The notes under the pieces are model-generated. The model searched no databases. It worked only from the letters and a program-made list of their open reading frames with translations, and was not told the origin of the DNA. From a bacterium (GTDB lineage Bacteria > UBP6 > JAFGXH01): DNA of 34,934 nt. The translations under genes and the position numbers were made by a program. Below are positions 19,848-29,149 of the stretch, piece by piece. The stretch is from positions 1-34,934 of the forward strand of contig JAFGXH010000176.1 in assembly GCA_016936735.1 (NCBI GenBank), read 5' to 3'. Numbering within the stretch: position 1 is the first letter of the stretch; each line of letters opens with the position of its first letter.

Positions 19848-20945
19848 ATGAAAACAGTTTATGAAAATTTAATTTTTGGTGATAAAAGCATTGCAAAAAA
19901 AGAGATTGAGGAGAGAATAAAAGTGGGTGATTCAAAATCTATTGTTCCTTTAATTCCATTTTTTGATGATGATAAGGGCTGGATTTCATCAAAAGTTGAT
20001 GAGATTATAAAAAATTTAACAACAGAACAGAGTGATGATTTTGAGTTTTGGGATGAGTTTATTTTCTATATAACATATCTTGATGATGGAGATAAATATC
20101 TTGAGGCAATATATCCTCAAATTGAGAATTTGAAACTAAAATTAGAGATTGTTACATCTATTTATGAGATAAATAACGAAAAAGGAAGACGAGAGATAAA
20201 AAAATGGCTTGATTCTGATGATATGGGAGAGTTAAGTGTTGCAATCTTTCTTATTCACAGATTTAGAATTAAAGATTTAACTCCACAACTTCATGAAATA
20301 ATGAAAAAAAATATCTCTGAGGAGTTAAAATATCAAATTATTTTTACTCTTGGTGTTTTAGAGGATAGTAGAGTTTATCCTCTTCTTATAAAGGGAGCAA
20401 CAATAAAAAATGATAGACAGTTAGACTATTTAGAGTCATTAAAACATTATAAAAGTGAAGAGACTATATCTCTTTTAAAAAAAGAGGCCTCTAAATTTTT
20501 CCAAAATAAACTTATAAAATTAAAGTTGGCAGAGTTAATTTATAAACATGATATTGGATTCTCAAATGGTATATTTAAAAAATATATTTTTTCAGGAAAA
20601 TTAGATCTTCAGGGTTATGTTTTGGAGATTTTAACAATGTTTAAAAATAATAGTTTTATAGATGAAGTTAACACTATTTTTCAAAAGAAATCACATTTTC
20701 ATCTCTCAAGTGCAATTAGATATTTTGGAGCTATAAATAATTTTGGAAAACTTGAAGAGATAAAACAGGACTATAAAATAGATCGAAAAGCTATTAGGCA
20801 AGAGGTTATGAAGGCTGTTATATCTCTTGATAAAATAAAAGAGTCTCAATATAGTTTTTATAAAACTCTTGAGGATGATGATCAACTCTATTTTCTAAAA
20901 AGAAAAGCAGACTCACTATTAAAAAAACGATTAAAAACAACATAA
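19848..20945 (+). CDS. HEAT-repeat-like protein of unknown function
   Basis: Alpha-helical repeats (e.g. LKYQIIFTLGVLEDSRVYPLLIKGATI); SD AAAGGA. Confidence 0.6.
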   Translation: MKTVYENLIFGDKSIAKKEIEERIKVGDSKSIVPLIPFFDDDKGWISSKVDEIIKNLTTEQSDDFEFWDEFIFYITYLDDGDKYLEAIYPQIENLKLKLEIVTSIYEINNEKGRREIKKWLDSDDMGELSVAIFLIHRFRIKDLTPQLHEIMKKNISEELKYQIIFTLGVLEDSRVYPLLIKGATIKNDRQLDYLESLKHYKSEETISLLKKEASKFFQNKLIKLKLAELIYKHDIGFSNGIFKKYIFSGKLDLQGYVLEILTMFKNNSFIDEVNTIFQKKSHFHLSSAIRYFGAINNFGKLEEIKQDYKIDRKAIRQEVMKAVISLDKIKESQYSFYKTLEDDDQLYFLKRKADSLLKKRLKTT

Positions 20946-20993
20946 AAATCAGAGTTTACAAAAAAATTTAATTTTTAAAAAGGTAAAATTTTT

Positions 20994-21614
20994 ATGAAAG
21001 GTAAATTTATAGTATTTGAGGGAATTGATGGTTCTGGAACAACAACTCAAATTCAGTTAATTGAGAAACTGTTAAAAGATAGGGGAGTTAAAGTTCATAG
21101 AACAGCAGAACCAACAGGTGGAGTATTAGGTTCATTAATTAGACAGATTTTAAATAGAAGATTAGTTACACTTGATGGAGCCTCAATAGATCCAAAAGTA
21201 ACAGCTCTTTTATTTGCAGCAGATAGAGTTGACCATATTCAAAATGAGATTACTCCATATATTGAGAAAGGGATAACTGTTTTATCTGATAGATATGATT
21301 TATCATCTTTTGTTTATCAGGGATTATTTACTGGAGATGTTAATTGGGTAAAAGAGATAAATAGATATGCTATTGAGCCAGATCTTTTAATATATCTTGA
21401 TATTGATGGGGACTCTGCTTTTGAAAGAATATCAAATAATAGAGTTTTTCTTGATGCCTATGAGAAAAAAGAGCTTTTAAACTCATATTCTAAACTATAC
21501 AAAAAGGAGTTTGAACAATATAGAGGTAAAAACAGAGTTCAAATTGATGGAAAACTTACTCAAGATGAGATTTTTAATATTATCAAGGAAAAAATAGATA
21601 AGCTTCTATTTTAA
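20994..21614 (+). CDS. tmk: Thymidylate kinase
   Basis: FIVFEGIDGSGTTTQIQLIEKLL, VHRTAEPTGG, LSDRYDLSSFVYQG, PDLLIYLDID. Confidence 0.95.
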   Translation: MKGKFIVFEGIDGSGTTTQIQLIEKLLKDRGVKVHRTAEPTGGVLGSLIRQILNRRLVTLDGASIDPKVTALLFAADRVDHIQNEITPYIEKGITVLSDRYDLSSFVYQGLFTGDVNWVKEINRYAIEPDLLIYLDIDGDSAFERISNNRVFLDAYEKKELLNSYSKLYKKEFEQYRGKNRVQIDGKLTQDEIFNIIKEKIDKLLF

Positions 21615-21654
21615 TAATAATTACTGCTTAACCAGATTATTGTTATTATTAAAA
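21609..21654. terminator. AT-only inverted repeat between convergent tmk and iorB, possible bidirectional terminator
   Basis: TTTTAATAATAA (21609-21620) / TTATTATTAAAA (21643-21654), 12 bp, 22-nt loop. No GC pairs in the stem. Confidence 0.35.
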
Positions 21655-21677
21655 ATATAGAAATTTAGTAACTATTT

Positions 21678-22253
21678 TTAAAGAGATAATCCTAAATCAA
21701 AAGCCTTAAGATTCATTTGAATGGTTTTTGATGGAACAGATAACTCTATTGCTTTATGAAATGACTCTATTGATATGGATTCTATTTTTTTTGCAATAAC
21801 ACCAAGAAGAATAGTATTAAAAACACGAACATCTCCAAGTTTTAAAGCCTCCTCTGTTGAGTTAACAAATTTATACTCAATCTCCTTTAGATAAGACTCA
21901 ACTGTTGATCTCTCTGGATATGTTTTTCCTGTATAATTTAGTGAAGTTGGCCTAATTTCATAATCATTAATTAATAAAAATCCATCAGATTTTAGATAAT
22001 CTATCCATCTTAATGTTTCAGATTTTTCAAATGAAAGTATTATATCTGCTGTTTTTTGCTCAACTGTTGGAGAGTAAACTTTCTCACCAAATCTAACAAA
22101 ACTTACAACAGAACCTCCTCTTTGAGCCATTCCATGAACTTCAGACTGTTTTACATCAAAACCACTATTTAAACAGGCTGTTGCAAGAATTGAGCTTGCT
22201 TTTATTATTCCTTGACCACCAATTCCAGCAAACAATATAGATGTTGTTTTCAT
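21678..22253 (-). CDS. iorB: Indolepyruvate:ferredoxin oxidoreductase beta subunit (IorB-like)
   Basis: SILFAGIGGQGIIKASSILA, SEVHGMAQRGGSVVSFVRFG. Translationally coupled to iorA (TAATG overlap at 22253). Confidence 0.92.
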   Translation of the reverse strand: MKTTSILFAGIGGQGIIKASSILATACLNSGFDVKQSEVHGMAQRGGSVVSFVRFGEKVYSPTVEQKTADIILSFEKSETLRWIDYLKSDGFLLINDYEIRPTSLNYTGKTYPERSTVESYLKEIEYKFVNSTEEALKLGDVRVFNTILLGVIAKKIESISIESFHKAIELSVPSKTIQMNLKAFDLGLSL

Positions 22254-24028
22254 TACGCCTCCTTCTCAATTTTATGAATAGCCTGAACTTTTGGTGGACA
22301 AACTTGAGCACACATTCCACAACCAATACAATAAACTGGATCTATTTTAGATTTTCCTGACTCACCCTTTGATATTGCAGGACAACCTAAACGTAGACAG
22401 GCACCACAAGCAATACATTTTGATTCATCTATTTCAAATGGATATTTTTTAGCCCTTTTAACCTCTTCTGTTAGGGCACATGGTTGCGATGTTATTAAAA
22501 CAGAAACTCCATCAAACTCTCTTGCCTCTCTTAAAGCATCAGATGTCTCTTTTAAGTTATAATTATTAACCCTTTTTACCCATTTTACACCTATTGCTTT
22601 TACAAGAGCCTCTAAATCAATTTGAGAGGTATTATTTCCCTGGAGAGTCAATCCTGTTGTTGGGTTTTGTTGATTTCCTGTCATTGCAGTTATCCTATTA
22701 TCTAAAATAACAACAGTTCCTTTTCTATTATTATAAACCATGTCAATAAGACTTGTAATTCCAGAGTGTATAAATGTTGAATCTCCAATAACAGCAACAC
22801 TATTATTTCCAGTTAACATTGGATTTTGCATCAATCCACTTAATCCTGAAATGCTTGCTCCCATACAGATGCAGGTATCCATTGCATTCCAAGGTGCTAA
22901 TGCTGCAAGTGTGTAACAACCAATATCTCCAGCTACACTTAATCTCTGTTTTTTTATTGCATCAAAAATACCAATATGAGGACAACCAGGGCATAATACA
23001 GGTGGTCTTTCAAGTATATGATTGCTATTTATGGTTTTTTTCTCTACTTTTTCGTTTAATAGATACTCTTTTAATACCTCTGGAAGCATCTCTCCACAAT
23101 ATGGAAGGATATTTTTTCCAATAATCTCATTAGATAAACCAAGTTGTCTTACATATCCCTCAATAAAATCATCCCCCTCCTCTATTATAATGATTTTTTT
23201 CACTTTTTTTGAAAACTCTTTAACTTTTTCCATTGGGAATGGAAAAGAGAATCCCAGTTTTAGATATGTTGCATTAGGAAAAACCTCTTTTGCATAATTA
23301 TATGAGACGCCACTTGTTATAACTCCTATCTCTGAATCTCCATCCTCAATAACATTCCATTCAGAACTCTCTGCAAGCTCCTTTAGCTTTTTCAGTCTCT
23401 CCTCAACAACAACATGAAGTTTTCTAGCATTAGATGGCATCAATACATATTTTTCAAAATTTTTCTTATATGGATATATTGGTATCTCCTCTCTTTCACT
23501 AAGTGTTACAACCCCTTTTCCATGAGATACTCTTGTTGTTGTTCTAAGTATTACTGGTGAATCAAATTGATGTGATATTTTTAAAGCCCATTTTGTCATT
23601 CTAAGAGCCTCATCACTATTAACAGGTTCAAGTAAAGGGAGTTTTGCAGCTCTTGCAAAATGTCTATTATCCTGCTCATTTTGAGATGAATGCATTCCAG
23701 AGTCATCAGCAGTTATAATTAATAGAGCCCCTGTTACTCCTGCATATGCAAGAGAGAATAGTGGATCTGCTGCAACATTTAATCCAACATGTTTTTGTGC
23801 ACATAGAGATATTGCACCACCAATTGCTGCACCACCAGCAACCTCCATTGCAACTTTTTCATTTGGTGCCCACTCAGCTTTTACCTCTTTATATAATGCT
23901 AAAGACTCTAGTATCTCTGTACTTGGGGTTCCAGGATATGCTGAAGCAAAATGAACTCCAGCCTCATAGGCTCCTCTTGCAATAGCCTCATTTCCAGATA
24001 AAATTGCTTTTCCAATCACTTTGACCAT
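22253..24028 (-). CDS. iorA: Indolepyruvate:ferredoxin oxidoreductase alpha subunit (IorA-like)
   Basis: AYPGTPSTEILESL, RPPVLCPGCPHIGIFDAI, TPP-binding VIGDSTFIHSGITSLIDMVYN, C-terminal ferredoxin motifs CIACGACLRLGCP and CIGCGMCAQVCPP. Confidence 0.95.
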   Translation of the reverse strand: MVKVIGKAILSGNEAIARGAYEAGVHFASAYPGTPSTEILESLALYKEVKAEWAPNEKVAMEVAGGAAIGGAISLCAQKHVGLNVAADPLFSLAYAGVTGALLIITADDSGMHSSQNEQDNRHFARAAKLPLLEPVNSDEALRMTKWALKISHQFDSPVILRTTTRVSHGKGVVTLSEREEIPIYPYKKNFEKYVLMPSNARKLHVVVEERLKKLKELAESSEWNVIEDGDSEIGVITSGVSYNYAKEVFPNATYLKLGFSFPFPMEKVKEFSKKVKKIIIIEEGDDFIEGYVRQLGLSNEIIGKNILPYCGEMLPEVLKEYLLNEKVEKKTINSNHILERPPVLCPGCPHIGIFDAIKKQRLSVAGDIGCYTLAALAPWNAMDTCICMGASISGLSGLMQNPMLTGNNSVAVIGDSTFIHSGITSLIDMVYNNRKGTVVILDNRITAMTGNQQNPTTGLTLQGNNTSQIDLEALVKAIGVKWVKRVNNYNLKETSDALREAREFDGVSVLITSQPCALTEEVKRAKKYPFEIDESKCIACGACLRLGCPAISKGESGKSKIDPVYCIGCGMCAQVCPPKVQAIHKIEKEA

Positions 24029-24185
24029 AATAACCTCTATGAAACAATATGAGAGATAATAGCAAAAAAAATATATAAATCCAACAATTAGAGTAATTAA
24101 AAATTAACATCATAAAAAATTAACAAAAAATATAAAAATATCTTAAAAATTCAAATATATTTTTCATTTTAAATCCTCTTGTTGC

Positions 24186-24214
24186 TTGACTTAATACTGA
24201 TAATAACATAAAAT
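24186..24214 (+). promoter_or_regulatory. Candidate sigma70-like promoter TTGACT-N17-TAAAAT for the AllH-like operon
   Basis: TTGACT at 24186-24191, TAAAAT at 24209-24214, 17-nt spacer, just upstream of ATG 24227. Confidence 0.6.
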
Positions 24215-24226
24215 TTTATTTTTGAG

Positions 24227-25114
24227 ATGAGAGTTATGGATATTTATGAAATTGGAGATAGATTACCTTTAGGGATTTTTTCGCTTCACTCCAAATTTAA
24301 TAAATATTGTAATTTTGTTAATGAGTATGGAGAGTTAATAACTCTTACCACAGAGAAAAGTGGTCCTAATACAATTACTGTTTCTGAAAGAGTTTTAAAA
24401 AGTAGCACTTTTATCAAAGTAACATCTGAAATTTTAGAGATAAATTTCGATAAATATAAAAAAAGATCAATACCTATCTATTGTTCAAAAATAGAGTCTC
24501 AAAATAACTTAAAAAAAACAGACCTTATTGAAGATAACTGGAGTTCAACTATTCTTGAACTAAAAAAAATCTATAACTACTTAAAAATAAGGGTTGGAGA
24601 TAAAACACTATTATCTGCAATTGAGCTTGGAAAAAACAGTGTTGATAAAATATTAATACAAGAGAGAAAATATAGATTTTCTGAGCTTATGTTTAAAGAG
24701 ATTGAGAGTGGTGTTGAACTATTTTTAGATAAAAATTTTGAACAAGCAATCTCAAAAATAAAAGGACATGGTTTTGGATTAACACCATCTGGTGATGATT
24801 GGCTTGCTGGTGCATTAACAGGAATCTCTTTTTATGAGGAGTATTTTAATAAAAATTTAAAAAATATTAAAGAGTCTATTTTTAATTTATCAATTGGAAA
24901 AAATTTAATCTCTAATAGTTTTATATATTACGCAAAAGAGAGCTCTTTTTTTTATGATGTTAAACAGTTTTTAACATCAATACTGAAATCCAATTTTGAT
25001 TCACTTTATCAGTTGGGAATTAATGTATTAGAGCATGGAGCAACATCTGGAGGAGATTTTCTATCTGGATTTTTTTCAGTTATATTAAAAAAAGATTTTT
25101 TTGATTTTTCCTAG
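24227..25114 (+). CDS. DUF2877 / AllH-like protein (putative carbamoyltransferase component)
   Basis: Signature GHGFGLTPSGDDWLAGALTG...SNSFIYYAKES...HGATSGGDFLSGFF; adjacent to FdrA-like and DUF1116-like genes. Confidence 0.85.
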   Translation: MRVMDIYEIGDRLPLGIFSLHSKFNKYCNFVNEYGELITLTTEKSGPNTITVSERVLKSSTFIKVTSEILEINFDKYKKRSIPIYCSKIESQNNLKKTDLIEDNWSSTILELKKIYNYLKIRVGDKTLLSAIELGKNSVDKILIQERKYRFSELMFKEIESGVELFLDKNFEQAISKIKGHGFGLTPSGDDWLAGALTGISFYEEYFNKNLKNIKESIFNLSIGKNLISNSFIYYAKESSFFYDVKQFLTSILKSNFDSLYQLGINVLEHGATSGGDFLSGFFSVILKKDFFDFS

Positions 25115-25142
25115 TTTATCCACTTATATAAAGGATATTTAT

Positions 25143-26666
25143 ATGGTTGTAAAGGGTATTATTAAAAGCAAAGTCTATTTCGACTCAGTGAGTTTAATGA
25201 GAATTGGAAGTGAATTAAGCTCAATGCCTGGTGTTGAGGATGTTGCAATGGTTATGGGAACAGATGAAAATAAATCTATTCTTAAAGTATCAGAGATGTT
25301 ACTATCTGAGTTTAGTGATAGTAATGGTAATGATTTATTGATTGGAGTTAAAGCTGATAGTGAAGAGATTGTTGAAAAAGTATTAGAAAAAATGGAATCT
25401 CTTCTAGAGGCTCTTCAAAAAGGGGATAGTAGTACAACTACATTTGTACCAAAAAGTATTGATGGTGCACTTAAAGTACTTCCTGAAGCAAATTTAGCAA
25501 TGATATCTATTGCAGGTAAATATGCTGCAAATGAGGCTAGAAAAGCATTAAATAACAACCTTCATGTTATGATTTTTTCAGATAATGTTTCGATAGAGGA
25601 TGAGCTATCTCTTAAAAAACTTGGAAAAGAGAAGGGGCTTCTTGTTATGGGTCCTGATTGTGGAACAGCAATAATAAATGGTGTTCCATTAGCTTTTGCA
25701 AATAGAGTAAGAAAAGGGGATATTGGAGTTGTTGGAGCATCTGGAACAGGTATGCAGGAGGTTACATCTTTAATCTCTAATTTTGGAGGTGGAGTTTCAC
25801 AAGCAATTGGAACTGGTGGAAGGGATGTTAAAAAAGAGATTGGTGGTGTAATGTTTTTAGAGGGATTAAAGGCTCTTAAAAATGATAAAAACACAAAAAT
25901 AATCACTCTTGTTTCCAAACCACCTCACCAAGATGTTATTGACAAAATTGCATTAGAGTTAAAAGGGTGTGAAAAACCTGTTGTTGCTCTATTTTTAGGT
26001 GCGAATAAAGAGGAATTATCAGATTTTCCAGCAGAGATTTGTACCACATTAGAGGAGACTGCTCAAAAATCTGTAGAGCTTTCACTTCAACTATCTTTAG
26101 CAAGAGAGTGTGAATTTTCAAATGAGGATGTATTAAGAGAGAGAGGTAAAAAATCCTCAAATCAAAAATATATAAGAGCTCTTTTTAGTGGTGGAACATT
26201 TTGTGATGAGACAGGAATTCTATTAAGAGACTCTTTAACAGATCTTTATGGTAATCATTCAGGAAAATCTATTCTACCATTAGAAAATCTTTTAAAATCC
26301 CAAAAACATACTCTTATTGATTTGGGAGAGGATGATTTTACTGTTGGAAGACCTCATCCAATGATTGATTTTTCATTAAGAAATAAACGAATTATTCAGG
26401 AGGCCTCTGATCCAGAGTGTTCTGTTATAATTCTTGATGTTGTTTTAGGTTATGGTGCTCACCCTGCTCCAGATGCAGAGTTAGTTCCAATAATAACTAA
26501 AGCATTATCAATAAATCCTAATTTAACAGTTATCTCTTATGTTGTTGGAACAGATGCAGATCCACAAAATAGAAAACAGGTTATCTCTGCTCTTCAAAAT
26601 GCAGGATCACTTATTGTTTCATCGAATAGAGCAGCTGCCCTATTTGCACTTGAGATTGTTAAATAG
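25143..26666 (+). CDS. FdrA / AllF-like acyl-CoA synthetase-family protein
   Basis: Succinyl-CoA synthetase alpha-like motifs (IGVVGASGTGMQEVTSLISNFGGGVSQAIGTGGRDV), MGPDCGTAIINGVPLAFANRV, DVVLGYGAHPAPDAELVP. Start placed at ATG 25143 (MVVKGIIKSKVYFDSVSLMRI). Confidence 0.9.
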   Translation: MVVKGIIKSKVYFDSVSLMRIGSELSSMPGVEDVAMVMGTDENKSILKVSEMLLSEFSDSNGNDLLIGVKADSEEIVEKVLEKMESLLEALQKGDSSTTTFVPKSIDGALKVLPEANLAMISIAGKYAANEARKALNNNLHVMIFSDNVSIEDELSLKKLGKEKGLLVMGPDCGTAIINGVPLAFANRVRKGDIGVVGASGTGMQEVTSLISNFGGGVSQAIGTGGRDVKKEIGGVMFLEGLKALKNDKNTKIITLVSKPPHQDVIDKIALELKGCEKPVVALFLGANKEELSDFPAEICTTLEETAQKSVELSLQLSLARECEFSNEDVLRERGKKSSNQKYIRALFSGGTFCDETGILLRDSLTDLYGNHSGKSILPLENLLKSQKHTLIDLGEDDFTVGRPHPMIDFSLRNKRIIQEASDPECSVIILDVVLGYGAHPAPDAELVPIITKALSINPNLTVISYVVGTDADPQNRKQVISALQNAGSLIVSSNRAAALFALEIVK

Positions 26667-26695
26667 ATTTTTACATTTTTTGTTATGTTTTCTTA

Positions 26696-26721
26696 TAACA
26701 GGGCACTAAAGTATCCTGTTA
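26696..26721. repeat. Inverted repeat between the FdrA-like and AllG-like genes
   Basis: TAACAGG (26696-26702) / CCTGTTA (26715-26721), 12-nt loop, followed by ATTTTAAG. Confidence 0.4.
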
Positions 26722-26764
26722 ATTTTAAGTTATATTTTGATTATATATATTTTATGGAGAAAAT

Positions 26765-28171
26765 ATGAGTATAGATAATCTCTTTTCAGGCTCCATTCAA
26801 GTGGTAAATTTGGGGCTTAGCTCATTTCTTGATGCTTTAAAAGAGAGTAACACTCCACATGTTCAAGTTGATTGGAAACCTGGTCTTGATGTAGATCCAT
26901 CTCTAATTTCAAAATTTGATAAAAATAGAGATATAGTGGATAAAGCTAATAAAGAGGCAACAGATATAATTGCAAGTGGTTCACCTTTCTTAACAGGAAT
27001 GGCTCAGGCTTTTGAGGTTATTCCTGGAATGCATAAAAAACTTATTCTTCATGCAGGACCACCAATAACTTGGGATAGAATGTGTGGGCCAATGAAAGGG
27101 GCTATAATTGGTGCATTAATTTATGAAAATCTTGCTTCAAATCCAGAAGAGGCTGAAAAATTAGCATCTTCTGGTGAAATAGAGTACTCTCCATGTCATG
27201 AACACAACTCTGTTGGACCAATGGCAGGAATTATATCATACTCAATGCCTGTTTTTATTGTAAAAAATAAAACATTTGGCAATGAGACATATTGTACACA
27301 AAATGAGGGTCTTGGAAAAGTTTTACGGTATGGTGCCTTTAGTGAAGAGGTTGTTAATCGACTTCGTTGGATGGAGACAACACTATACCCAACACTTAAA
27401 AAAGCTGTTGAGTTTTTGGGGGAGATTGATTTAAAAGCTCTTATTTCACAAGCATTACATATGGGTGATGAGGTTCATAATAGAAATAGAGCTGGAACAT
27501 CCCTATTTTATAGAGTTATTGCACCTGCAATTGTTCGCACATCAGAAAATAGAGAGGATGCAGCTAAAGCTCTTGAGTTTATTCATGGAAATGACCATTT
27601 CTTTTTAAATCTCTCAATGCCTGCTTCAAAAGCTATTTTAGATGCAGCTAGAGGTATTAAAAATAGCTCTATTGTTGTTGTTATGGCTAGAAATGGAACA
27701 GATTTTGGTATTCAAATCGCAGGTGATAGTAAAAAATGGTATACAGGAAAAGCATTAGTTCCTGATGCTCTATTCTTTCCAGGTTTTACTAAAAATGATG
27801 CAAATCCAGATATTGGTGATAGTGCAATAACTGAGACTGCTGGACTTGGTGGCTTTGCAATTGCTGCCTCTCCTGCAATTGTTCAATTTGTTGGAGGAAA
27901 TGCATCTGATGCTTTAAATTATACAATGGAGATGTATGAAATTACAGCATCTGAAAGTAGATATTTTCAAATTCCATCTCTTAATTTTAGAGGAACACCA
28001 ACTGCAATTGATATTAGAAAAGTTGTTGAGAAAAATATTACCCCTTTTATTGATACAGGGGTTGCACACAAAGAGCCTGGTGTTGGACAGGTTGGTGCTG
28101 GTGTTTTACGTGCTCCATCAGAGCCTTTTCAAAAAGGATATGTTGGTTTTGCATCTTTATTGGATGAGTAG
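26765..28171 (+). CDS. DUF1116 / AllG (YlbE)-like protein
   Basis: MCGPMKGAIIGALIYE, EYSPCHEHNSVGPMAGIIS, MGDEVHNRNRAGTSLFYR, VVVMARNGTDFGIQIAG; genomic context with the FdrA-like gene. Confidence 0.9.
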   Translation: MSIDNLFSGSIQVVNLGLSSFLDALKESNTPHVQVDWKPGLDVDPSLISKFDKNRDIVDKANKEATDIIASGSPFLTGMAQAFEVIPGMHKKLILHAGPPITWDRMCGPMKGAIIGALIYENLASNPEEAEKLASSGEIEYSPCHEHNSVGPMAGIISYSMPVFIVKNKTFGNETYCTQNEGLGKVLRYGAFSEEVVNRLRWMETTLYPTLKKAVEFLGEIDLKALISQALHMGDEVHNRNRAGTSLFYRVIAPAIVRTSENREDAAKALEFIHGNDHFFLNLSMPASKAILDAARGIKNSSIVVVMARNGTDFGIQIAGDSKKWYTGKALVPDALFFPGFTKNDANPDIGDSAITETAGLGGFAIAASPAIVQFVGGNASDALNYTMEMYEITASESRYFQIPSLNFRGTPTAIDIRKVVEKNITPFIDTGVAHKEPGVGQVGAGVLRAPSEPFQKGYVGFASLLDE

Positions 28172-28203
28172 TTTTTTTCTATTTTTTAATGGAGGTTTTA
28201 TAT

Positions 28204-29025
28204 ATGGATTCAAAAACTTTTTTTGATTTTATGGGTTCTTTAAAAATGTATGATTTAACACAACGTTTAAGCATTCATACTCCACCTTGGCCAAGTTATG
28301 TTCCACTTCAAATTCAGTATTTTAAAAGAATTGCTGGGGCTCATATGGGACAAGGGGCTAATGGTCAAATCATAACAACAAGTAATCATGTTGGAACACA
28401 TATTGATGGAGAGATCCATTTTCATGCAAGTGGTCGTTCTATTGGTCAAGTTCCAATGGAAGAGTGGGTAGGAGCTGGTGTTGTTGTTGATATCTCTGAT
28501 GAAGTTGGTGATTATGATCTTTATACACCAGAGATGATTATGAAAAAAGTTGAAGTAAAAGAGGGTGATATTCTCATTATTAATACTGGATACCATCGTT
28601 ATGCTTGGGATCAACCAGAATCTGATGAAGTACGATATTTTGTAAAACATCCTGGTCCAGATCCAAGTTTTCATGAATGGGCATTACAGATGAAAATTAA
28701 ATGGATTGGAGTTGATTGTGGAAGTGCAGACCATCCAATGAATACAATTATTCGTAATTGGCATCCAAAACCATTTAAAGAGGCTGAGGCAAAATTAATT
28801 GAAAAATATGGAAAAGCTTGGGATGAGATGTTTCCACCAGAGGAGTATTATCAGGTTATGCATCTAAAACTTTTCCCTAAAAAACTTGTTCATGCAGAGA
28901 ATATTGGTGGTGATATTGATAAAATAAAAAATAAACGAGTTTGGATTGGTCTTTTCCCTTTAAGAGGAATTGAGTTAGAGTCCTCAATGTGTCGTATTAT
29001 TGCATTTGAACCACCAACTGAATAA
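28204..29025 (+). CDS. Cyclase-family metal-dependent hydrolase (kynurenine formamidase / isatin hydrolase superfamily)
   Basis: Metal-binding motif HVGTHIDGEIHFH (HxGTHxDxxxH); SD GGAGG before ATG 28204. Confidence 0.85.
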   Translation: MDSKTFFDFMGSLKMYDLTQRLSIHTPPWPSYVPLQIQYFKRIAGAHMGQGANGQIITTSNHVGTHIDGEIHFHASGRSIGQVPMEEWVGAGVVVDISDEVGDYDLYTPEMIMKKVEVKEGDILIINTGYHRYAWDQPESDEVRYFVKHPGPDPSFHEWALQMKIKWIGVDCGSADHPMNTIIRNWHPKPFKEAEAKLIEKYGKAWDEMFPPEEYYQVMHLKLFPKKLVHAENIGGDIDKIKNKRVWIGLFPLRGIELESSMCRIIAFEPPTE

Positions 29026-29068
29026 ATAAAAATAGAGTGGTTCTAATATTTTTAACTTGAGAATGTTG

Positions 29069-29111
29069 ATTGGGTTAATCTATTGTATATATAACAATAG
29101 ATTAACCCAAT
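29069..29111. repeat. Perfect 18-bp inverted repeat, 7-nt loop, between the cyclase gene and the Mo-hydroxylase genes
   Basis: ATTGGGTTAATCTATTGT (29069-29086) - ATATATA - ACAATAGATTAACCCAAT (29094-29111). Confidence 0.95.
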
Positions 29112-29149
29112 TTTAACAAAAATCTCTTAACTAATGGAGAAAATAGAGA

